DNA from: Candidatus Woesearchaeota archaeon
GTDB lineage: Archaea; Nanobdellota; Nanobdellia; SCGC-AAA011-G17; GW2011-AR17
DNA: 44,681 nt
Assembly (NCBI GenBank): GCA_016235495.1
Contig: JACRKH010000060.1
Location: 1 to 44,681, forward strand
Direction of reading: 5' to 3'
The notes beneath the pieces were generated by a model. That model saw only the letters and a program-made list of their open reading frames with translations, did not search any database and was not told where the DNA came from. This document shows positions 39,690-44,681 of the stretch, piece after piece. Position 1 is the first letter of the stretch. Every line of letters begins with the position of its first letter. Both the position numbers and the translations under genes were made by a program.

Positions 39690-40748
39690 CTAGACCTCCT
39701 TCACCATTTTTTCAACAAAAAAAGAACAAATAGGATTCTCTGCAAACAATTTCTTTTCTTTCCAATATCCATATGCACAGCAACCGCCACAAAGCTTGAG
39801 ATAGGTACAATGAGCACATCTGCCACCCATATTCCTTTTCCTCATTTGAACAAATTCTGGGCAGCTATCCCATACATCTTTGATATCTCTATTTCCCAAG
39901 TCTGCTATCTCTAAGTTATTAAGCATTGGACAGAAAGAAACATTTCCTTTATTGTTAATGTACATATAACTAATTCCCACACTACAGCCTGAATAAACAT
40001 CTAATGACCCATATCTTCTTTCTATTTCTGCAACTAATTCTGTATTTGCAACAAGAGCTAGAGGATCACCAGAAAAATAAGGCATATCATATTTTTTGCT
40101 TAATGTAGGAAGTTTTTTTAATATTTCTGCATAAGACTCTTTATCCAGAGAGAGTTCATCATAATTATTCTCAGCATTTGCAACATAAATACAACCTCTG
40201 AGACCGAGTTCTACAGCTCCTTTTTCTTTTCCGAATTTAAAGAATCTTTCTATTTGATCCTGATTTCTCTTATTAATTGTCATTCGAAGAACAAAATCAA
40301 TATTATTCCTTTTTGCAATATCAATAGCTCTAAGTACCAGTTCAAAAGAGCGATTATTCTGCCTTAACCAATTATGTGTTTCTGCATTTACCCCATCCAA
40401 GGAAAATTGAATTCGTGTCATACCAGATGCTTTAAGCTTTTTTGCATAGCCCTCCGTAAATAGAGAGCCATTACTTACAACTATAATCTTCACATCTTTA
40501 TCTTGTGATTTTATGAATGCAAGAATTGCAGGAAGATCTTTATGTAACAATGGCTCACCTCCACCAATCTCTAACCATTTAAGATCACTCTTCCAATGCA
40601 AAAATATATTTTTTAAGATTTTCTTGGTTTTAGATAATTCGAGCATATCTTCTGAGAAACGTCCTCTGCAATGAAGGCAAGTAAAGTTACACTTCCCCGT
40701 AATATCAATATGTATTACCCTTGGGACGAATTCATTGTCTTGGAGCAT
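39690..40748 (-). CDS. Radical SAM/SPASM peptide-modifying enzyme
   Basis: The 352-residue enzyme carries C20-x3-C24-x2-C27 (GKCNFTCLHC), LEIGGGEPLLHKDLP, VVSNGSLF, FSLDGVNAETHNWLR, and a C-terminal SPASM domain (SGCSVGISYM, VSFCPMLNN, GRCAHCTYLKLCGGCCAYGY, ENPICSFF). This is the PqqE/sactionine-synthase/mycofactocin-type architecture, which modifies ribosomal peptides. A 25-residue Cys-containing ORF starts 4 bases after its stop. It leads the operon, with TATA at 40771-40780 positioned for a leaderless start. Confidence 0.92.
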   Translation of the reverse strand: MLQDNEFVPRVIHIDITGKCNFTCLHCRGRFSEDMLELSKTKKILKNIFLHWKSDLKWLEIGGGEPLLHKDLPAILAFIKSQDKDVKIIVVSNGSLFTEGYAKKLKASGMTRIQFSLDGVNAETHNWLRQNNRSFELVLRAIDIAKRNNIDFVLRMTINKRNQDQIERFFKFGKEKGAVELGLRGCIYVANAENNYDELSLDKESYAEILKKLPTLSKKYDMPYFSGDPLALVANTELVAEIERRYGSLDVYSGCSVGISYMYINNKGNVSFCPMLNNLEIADLGNRDIKDVWDSCPEFVQMRKRNMGGRCAHCTYLKLCGGCCAYGYWKEKKLFAENPICSFFVEKMVKEV

Positions 40749-40770
40749 ATTACTAAAAGATAGATGGAAG

Positions 40771-40780
40771 TATAAATACT
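40771..40780 (-). promoter_or_regulatory. TATA promoter of the radical SAM/C39/PEP operon
   Basis: AGTATTTATA on the minus strand is centred about 27 bases ahead of the ATG at 40748, the spacing of archaeal leaderless promoters. No other strong promoter is visible down to 36444, and all junctions in between are overlapping or very short, so the six genes probably form one transcript. Confidence 0.55.
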
Positions 40781-40978
40781 TTACTTAAGAAGAATAGCTT
40801 TTTCACTCGGAAGTAAAGTGAATTAGATTTATATACTTATAAATAATCTTTAAAATTTTTGGGATTACGGAACTCCTCAAAATATGTTTTTGGAGAAAAA
40901 TTAAAGTCATAATGCTTCAGGCTTTTCATTTTTCAGGGTTCAAATTTATTCAGTAGGCTCATAAGAAATTTTATTATC

Positions 40979-41068
40979 TTAGAATACTACCCATTTCCTT
41001 TTTCCTTGTTCCTTTCCTTCAAAGAGTTTTCCAGCATCAATAAAAGAAGTTTTATAAAATGAATGCAA
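40979..41068 (-). pseudogene. Relic ORF sharing a 25-bp segment with the HD gene
   Basis: A short frame (TTG 41068 to TAA 40979) reads SFIDAGKLFEGKEQGKRKWV. Its 40997-41021 segment is identical over 25 bases to 36540-36564 within the HD gene, where it encodes the same EGKEQGKR. It may be the decayed end of a duplicated gene. The rest of 40781-41090 is AT-rich with no other recognisable content. Confidence 0.35.
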
Positions 41069-41090
41069 AGGTCATCCGCTGCCAACCCAC

Positions 41091-41603
41091 TTAACGGAGA
41101 GAAAGCAAATACACGCCCAGCTCCTCAAAGAACAGCTTTTCATTTTCTAAACACTTCCAGCTATAATCTTTAAATAATTTTTCAGGCTCTCCAGTAAGGT
41201 CGCTCATCACCAGCAGAATATTCCCTTTCTCTGTTAAATGCTCTTTTGCCAGCACAAGAAATGCAGTGAGTATCTCATCTCCCACAAGACCGCCAGTCGT
41301 TGCCAGCTTCGAGTCTTCAGGCTCATCAATATCTTCCGGCAGGTACGGAGGGTTAAAAATAATCCAGTCAAACTTCCCTGGAACATGAGAAAACAAATCA
41401 CTCTCTAAAGCAGAAACACCTTTCTTCTGCACAAAAGCAACACACTCTGGATTCACATCAACTGCAAGCACGTCTTTCGTATTTTCTAAAGCAGCCAAAG
41501 CCTGAATTCCAGAGCCAGTCCCCATATCCAGCACTTTACCTTGTACTAATTTTCGCACCCACCTCTGAAGAAGCTCTGAATCCTCTCGTGGCTCGTAAAT
41601 CAT
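41091..41603 (-). CDS. HemK/PrmC/Mtq2-like methyltransferase
   Basis: The 170-residue SAM-dependent methyltransferase starts IYEPREDSELLQRWV, has the SAM loop LDMGTGSGIQALAA (about 25-38), DVLAVDVNPECV, and the catalytic NPPY in WIIFNPPYLPED. This is the compact archaeal Mtq2/HemK form that methylates the Gln of the GGQ loop in release factor aRF1. The N-terminal domain of bacterial PrmC is absent, as expected. Confidence 0.9.
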   Translation of the reverse strand: MIYEPREDSELLQRWVRKLVQGKVLDMGTGSGIQALAALENTKDVLAVDVNPECVAFVQKKGVSALESDLFSHVPGKFDWIIFNPPYLPEDIDEPEDSKLATTGGLVGDEILTAFLVLAKEHLTEKGNILLVMSDLTGEPEKLFKDYSWKCLENEKLFFEELGVYLLSLR

Positions 41604-41660
41604 GAGAAAAAAGATATTAAAATGTTTATATACCTATTGTTATGCTGAAAATTCTTCCAA

Positions 41661-41858
41661 ATGAACAAGAAAAAACTTATAAAGATAAAAAGCCTTAGAA
41701 AAAAGATGAAAAGTAAGCTAATAGGGAAAGAATCTCATCTTGACAGACTCATTGGAATTATTCCTAATAATGGAAGAAATTCAGTCAATGAAGTGAGAAA
41801 AATAAGAAAAAAACTTTCCAAAGAGCCTTTTGACATAGAATATATCAATTCCTTGTAA
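41661..41858 (+). CDS. Small basic protein, probable antitoxin of a convergent PIN toxin
   Basis: The 65-residue protein is lysine-rich at its start (NKKKLIKIKSLRKKMKSKL) and has SHLDRLIGIIPN and SVNEVRKIRKKLSKEPFD, a helix-rich antitoxin-like layout. It overlaps the 3' end of the PIN-domain gene by 14 bases, tail to tail. The same geometry is seen for the pair at 4566-5019. Antitoxin function is inferred from the pairing. Confidence 0.55.
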   Translation: MNKKKLIKIKSLRKKMKSKLIGKESHLDRLIGIIPNNGRNSVNEVRKIRKKLSKEPFDIEYINSL

Positions 41859-42279
41859 ATTCTTCTGGTTTTATGGCAAAGACACCCTCAGCATCTGCAA
41901 TAAGGAGAAGCTGTTTATCTCTTGTAACAAGGACTGCTCCTATACGTTCTGTAATACAAAGATGGACAAGATCATAATAGCTAATAGAAAAATTATATTT
42001 CACCTCTAATTTTCTTGCCTTATTTTTATCTTCTAAGCTAACCTCTACTCTTTGAAAAGTCTGTAATTCTTCAAGAATGAGAAAATAATCCTTTTTTTCA
42101 AGCTTAATATCTAGTTCTCTTAAAACAATGCCAGAATAAACGATATCATCATAATGAGAACCTTCAACACAATGAAGAAAATCTCTTGCAATTTCCCAGT
42201 AGGGCTTTCCTTTACGAGCATCCCCTTCTTTCTTAAAAAGATTCAGCCAAATGCAGGTATCTACATAGTAAAGAGTCAT
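41845..42279 (-). CDS. PIN-domain (VapC-like) RNase toxin
   Basis: From the in-frame ATG at 42279 the 144-residue protein has the PIN acidic quartet: D7 (TLYYVDTCIWLNLF), E in YSGIVLRELDIK, D in SYYDLVHLCI, and D in LVTRDKQLL. PIN toxins cleave tRNA or rRNA. A longer in-frame ATG 13 codons upstream would add a hydrophobic FTFIKAFFSS not typical of the family. It faces a small basic ORF tail to tail with 14 bases overlap. Confidence 0.85.
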   Translation of the reverse strand: MTLYYVDTCIWLNLFKKEGDARKGKPYWEIARDFLHCVEGSHYDDIVYSGIVLRELDIKLEKKDYFLILEELQTFQRVEVSLEDKNKARKLEVKYNFSISYYDLVHLCITERIGAVLVTRDKQLLLIADAEGVFAIKPEEFTRN

Positions 42280-42358
42280 AAGTGGTGAAGAGAAAAAAGC
42301 CTTAATAAAAGTGAACAAAGAAAATCCGAAAATCTTTCAGGTTTTAATATCTAAGAAT

Positions 42359-42805
42359 CTACTTCAGCTCCCGTAGATACTCCTTCACCCGGGAAACAAT
42401 ACCCAATAAATAAAATTTCTCTATCTTTTCTTCAAACAAGCAAACCATATCATCCTCATTCTCATGAATGCGATAATTATTTCGCACTTTCTCCACAAAA
42501 TAAAGATCTCTCAATCGTTTCACCTGCCTTCGGATATTTGATGCAGCAATGCCATGCAAAGCTAATTTTTCCTCTTTTCTTTTTGCAACAACAAACTCCT
42601 GAATTTCATCACAGCTCATCTCCCTCTTTTGCTCTAAAAGAACCTGAAAAATATCCACAATCACATCTCTCGAATCACCCGGCTGCAGAAGTCCAGTAGA
42701 AAGACAAATCTTTCGTATCAAATCCCTCTTGGGCATGTTATAAGGTTTTTCATACTTTCTCAGCGTCAGTTCTGCCAAGGGGATATCTTTAGAGATTTTT
42801 GTCAT
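42359..42805 (-). CDS. Winged-helix regulator
   Basis: The 148-residue protein has RDLIRKICLSTGLLQPGDSR, then VIVDIFQVLLEQKREMSCDE and ASNIRRQVKRLRDLYFVEKV, giving a winged helix around residues 48-115, and an acidic C-terminal helix. A DNA-binding regulator fits; the target is unknown. Its start (MTKISKDIPL) and Shine-Dalgarno are part of the 29-bp direct repeat also found before the KilA-N gene, and the KilA-N stop lies inside the first codons, so the two are overlapping and coupled. Confidence 0.75.
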   Translation of the reverse strand: MTKISKDIPLAELTLRKYEKPYNMPKRDLIRKICLSTGLLQPGDSRDVIVDIFQVLLEQKREMSCDEIQEFVVAKRKEEKLALHGIAASNIRRQVKRLRDLYFVEKVRNNYRIHENEDDMVCLFEEKIEKFYLLGIVSRVKEYLRELK

Positions 42806-42816
42806 TTTTTGCCTCC
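42788..42816 (-). repeat. Downstream copy of a 29-bp direct repeat carrying an RBS and start codon
   Basis: This copy contains the GGAGG, the spacer, ATG and the first codons (MTKISK) of the winged-helix gene. It is identical to 43620-43648, which does the same job for the KilA-N gene. The two copies bound the KilA-N coding region exactly. Confidence 0.85.
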
Positions 42817-43637
42817 AGTTTTTTCATTCCAGTATCTTTTGTAAGAAGACTCATTTGTTCTATTGCAATTTCATTTAATTTTACTAACCTTTTTGCTTTG
42901 TCTAATTTCTCTTTTATAAACAAAGCATTGAGATTCTCTAAGTTGGATAAACAAACGAGCTGGCAAACATCAGCATAATCCCTCATATTACCTTCAAATG
43001 TAGGATTCTTATTTTTCCATTCTTTTGCAGTCATCCCGAAAAGTGCTAAATTAAGTATATCAGCTTCTGTGGCATAAATAAGCATTTCTTCAGAAGCAGT
43101 AATTTTCTCAGGAATTAAATTATTCTTAATAGCCTCAGTATGAACCCTATAATTTATTTTTGTTAAATTTCTTTTGATATCCCAATCCAAAGATTTTCTT
43201 TCACTTTCTTCATTTTTGAGCCTCTGAAACTCTTTTATTAAATAGAGTTTAAATTCTGCAGAAATCCATGAAGCAAATTCAAATGCTATGTCCTTATGTG
43301 CATATGTCCCACTATCATATCTTCCACTTTTTGAAACTATTCCTATTGCACGAGTTGTTTCTATCCATTTTTGTGGAGCTAATACGAAGGCATTTGAACC
43401 AGCTTCATTTCTAAAGGAGTCGAATTCGATCCCTTTAAACAAAGGATTATTTATTTTTTCCCATAAACCTAAAAATTCTATGGTGCTTTTTGCCCGCATC
43501 CAATTTCTAACTACATCTTTAGGTTCTTCTGGATTCTTATACCTTGCAATATCAGTAAGAGAAATATAATCTTCTTTATCTTTGTTATAGAGACTTATTT
43601 CCTTATGTAAAACATTCATTTTAGAGATTTTTGTCAT
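42789..43637 (-). CDS. KilA-N/Bro-N-like domain protein bounded by a direct repeat
   Basis: From ATG 43637 (GGAGG just upstream) the 282-residue protein has a KilA-N type DNA-binding domain over about 10-130: KEDYISLTDIARYKNPEEP, VVRNWMRAKSTIEFLGLWE, and GRYDSGTYAHKDIAFEFASW followed by ISAEFKLYLIKEFQRL. The C-terminal part is helical (ITASEEMLIYATEADILNLA), as in RhuM-like and phage antirepressor-like proteins. Its first six residues and last codons fall in the two copies of the 29-bp repeat, suggesting insertion ahead of the winged-helix gene with duplication of its start region. Confidence 0.85.
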   Translation of the reverse strand: MTKISKMNVLHKEISLYNKDKEDYISLTDIARYKNPEEPKDVVRNWMRAKSTIEFLGLWEKINNPLFKGIEFDSFRNEAGSNAFVLAPQKWIETTRAIGIVSKSGRYDSGTYAHKDIAFEFASWISAEFKLYLIKEFQRLKNEESERKSLDWDIKRNLTKINYRVHTEAIKNNLIPEKITASEEMLIYATEADILNLALFGMTAKEWKNKNPTFEGNMRDYADVCQLVCLSNLENLNALFIKEKLDKAKRLVKLNEIAIEQMSLLTKDTGMKKLEAKNDKNL

Positions 43638-43648
43638 TTTTTGCCTCC
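43620..43648 (-). repeat. Upstream copy of the 29-bp direct repeat
   Basis: It is identical over 29 bases to 42788-42816 and includes GGAGG-C-A-run-ATG and the codons for MTKISK of the KilA-N gene. It is separated from the downstream copy by 803 bases. Confidence 0.85.
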
Positions 43649-43743
43649 TATCCAATATCTAACAGTATCAAATCTGTCATGGTTAAACTATTTCTTCGAA
43701 TCACTGCTTAAAACTTATAAGAAAAAGACTATTTAAAGCTGGC

Positions 43744-43757
43744 GCGGGGGCATGCCG
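43744..43757. other. GC-rich box between xerA and the KilA-N gene; near-copy of 541-554
   Basis: GCGGGGGCATGCCG is the reverse complement of 541-554 with one change. On the minus strand it precedes TTTAAATA (43726-43733), as the other copy precedes TTTATAAA. It stands between the recombinase stop (43768) and the KilA-N gene. It might be an upstream promoter element, a terminator-like hairpin, or a site used by the recombinase. Confidence 0.4.
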
Positions 43758-43767
43758 GCTGTCCAAG

Positions 43768-44604
43768 CTACAGCGTATCCCAAGGGCTTTTAATTCTAGA
43801 GATATCCTTTGTACTCACTTTTGTATATATTTCAGTGGTCTTCAAGTCACTATGCCCTAATAGTTTTTGGATATAGCGTATATCAGTTCCTTGCTCCAAA
43901 AGATGTGTTGCAAAAGAATGGCGAAGCATATGAGGGTGAAGCTGAATACCTGCTTGTTTTCCTGCATTCTTAAGAACTGCCTGCACAGGCTTTTTCGTAT
44001 ATTTCCCTTCTCTCCCTTCTAAAACATATTCTGTCTTAAAGCTATACTCACTGTAATATCGCAGCAAATCCCTCTGTAAAGATGCAGACATGAGTGTCAC
44101 ACGATCTTTAGCTCCCTTTCCTTGCCGCACAAAAAGAAGATTTCTGTCAAAATCCAAATCCTTTCTTTTCAGGTCAATGAGCTCAGAAAGCCGAAGACCG
44201 CTGGAATAAAGAAGTTCAATGATAATCTTATGTTTGAGATTCTTTGTTGCAGATAAAAGCTCTTTTATCTTCTCTTGACTGATGACTTTTGGCAGCTGTT
44301 TTATTCTCTTTTTTACAGGAACCTTTTCCGCAAATGCTGTTTGTTGTAATATTTCCATAAAGAAGAATTTGAGTGCTGCATAGAGAAGCCGTGAAGAGTT
44401 GACAGAAATATTTCTGAGTAGGAGATAGGATCTAACACTCTCAGGGTTGAGGCAAAGCGAACTTTTCTCACAGAAGTCTAAGAATTTCCCTGTGTGAAAA
44501 ACATATGCTTTCTTTGTTTGAGGGCTGTATCCCTTTAAATCACACAGATCCTTGAGTTCTTGCAGGTATGCTTCCTTTTTTAGGGTATAATCCAATTGTT
44601 CCAT
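43768..44604 (-). CDS. xerA: Tyrosine recombinase (XerA-like)
   Basis: The 278-residue protein has an N-terminal core-binding domain (about 1-90) and the catalytic domain with R (YSSGLRLSELIDL), K (QGKGAKDRV), H-x2-R (HPHMLRHSFATHLLEQG), H (LLGHSDLKTTEIY) and the tyrosine in TEIYTKVS. It resolves chromosome dimers at dif in archaea, or moves an integrated element. I use ATG 44604, since TTATAA at 44628-44633 sits about 26 bases upstream, too close for the ATG at 44622. Its place beside the KilA-N gene leaves open an integrase role. Confidence 0.9.
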   Translation of the reverse strand: MEQLDYTLKKEAYLQELKDLCDLKGYSPQTKKAYVFHTGKFLDFCEKSSLCLNPESVRSYLLLRNISVNSSRLLYAALKFFFMEILQQTAFAEKVPVKKRIKQLPKVISQEKIKELLSATKNLKHKIIIELLYSSGLRLSELIDLKRKDLDFDRNLLFVRQGKGAKDRVTLMSASLQRDLLRYYSEYSFKTEYVLEGREGKYTKKPVQAVLKNAGKQAGIQLHPHMLRHSFATHLLEQGTDIRYIQKLLGHSDLKTTEIYTKVSTKDISRIKSPWDTL

Positions 44605-44681
44605 ACCAGTCTTACCACGCATGGGATTATAAGCCTATAGCCTGTAAAACCGCAAATCTTTCGGAATCAAAGCTCTAAAAC

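Noticed and set aside
41091-44604. Integrated virus or plasmid
   Set aside because: A recombinase, KilA-N and toxin genes are present, but there are no structural, replication or att-site features, and an archaeal housekeeping methyltransferase is included.

Overview
The window looks like a chromosomal piece of an AT-rich archaeon, most likely a DPANN lineage near Woesearchaeota/Pacearchaeota. Evidence: archaeal/eukaryotic-type ribosomal proteins (L1-L10-P1 and L7Ae-S28e-L24e-Ndk blocks), type II methionine aminopeptidase, archaeal GluRS, archaeal M42 peptidase, an archaeal XerA-type recombinase, a tRNA gene with an apparent bulge-helix-bulge intron, TATA boxes about 25 bases ahead of many start codons (leaderless genes), and very compact genes. 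The lineage call is inference; no rRNA gene is present.

Layout. 1-5.7 kb is a defence and toxin-antitoxin island: a partial gene, a small membrane protein, a Cas4/RecB-like nuclease overlapping a D12-class Dam methylase, a convergent PD-(D/E)XK restriction-like nuclease, a wHTH-nucleotidyltransferase/HEPN pair, a J-domain protein, a convergent antitoxin/RelE pair and a Nudix hydrolase. 5.7-16.4 kb is mixed housekeeping: VKOR-type oxidoreductase, tRNA-Leu(CAA), endonuclease III, YdcF-like protein, rhodanese, PUA protein, HD hydrolase, an asparagine synthetase fused to a Dph6-like diphthamide ligase, MGMT, exonuclease III, and a frameshifted gene at 8035-8624. 16.5-17.7 kb holds a coiled-coil gene followed by an antitoxin/RelE pair whose toxin has no ATG/GTG/TTG and lies in the -1 frame after a canonical A AAA AAG slippery heptamer. 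17.7-27.4 kb carries MetAP, Ndk and ribosomal genes, a decayed radical-SAM/phosphatase cassette, a relic 3' end of seryl-tRNA synthetase, a VIT1-type transporter, an M50 protease and GluRS.

27.4-30.1 kb (minus strand) is a peptide-modification cassette: a 32-residue candidate precursor peptide, a radical SAM/SPASM enzyme, an APH-type kinase and a histidine phosphatase. 30.2-36.1 kb is housekeeping (HhH-GPD glycosylase, M42 peptidase, COG1340 coiled coil, P1/L10/L1). 36.4-40.75 kb (minus strand) is the most striking locus: radical SAM/SPASM enzyme, a 25-residue Cys- and GG-containing candidate precursor, a helical protein, a C39-peptidase-like domain fused to a PEP-synthase His swivel domain, a stand-alone PEP-synthase ATP-grasp domain, and an HD phosphohydrolase, in one tightly coupled operon. 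41-44.6 kb has a HemK-like methyltransferase, a convergent antitoxin/PIN toxin pair, a wHTH regulator, a KilA-N gene bounded by a 29-bp direct repeat, and a tyrosine recombinase.

Common thread. Two intact cassettes and one decayed one pair a radical SAM protein with phosphorus chemistry (a kinase or PEP-type phosphotransferase plus a phosphatase or HD hydrolase), and the two intact ones contain a tiny ORF shaped like a RiPP precursor. I infer a family of radical-SAM peptide systems that may also phosphorylate their product; this is a hypothesis from gene content, not demonstrated.
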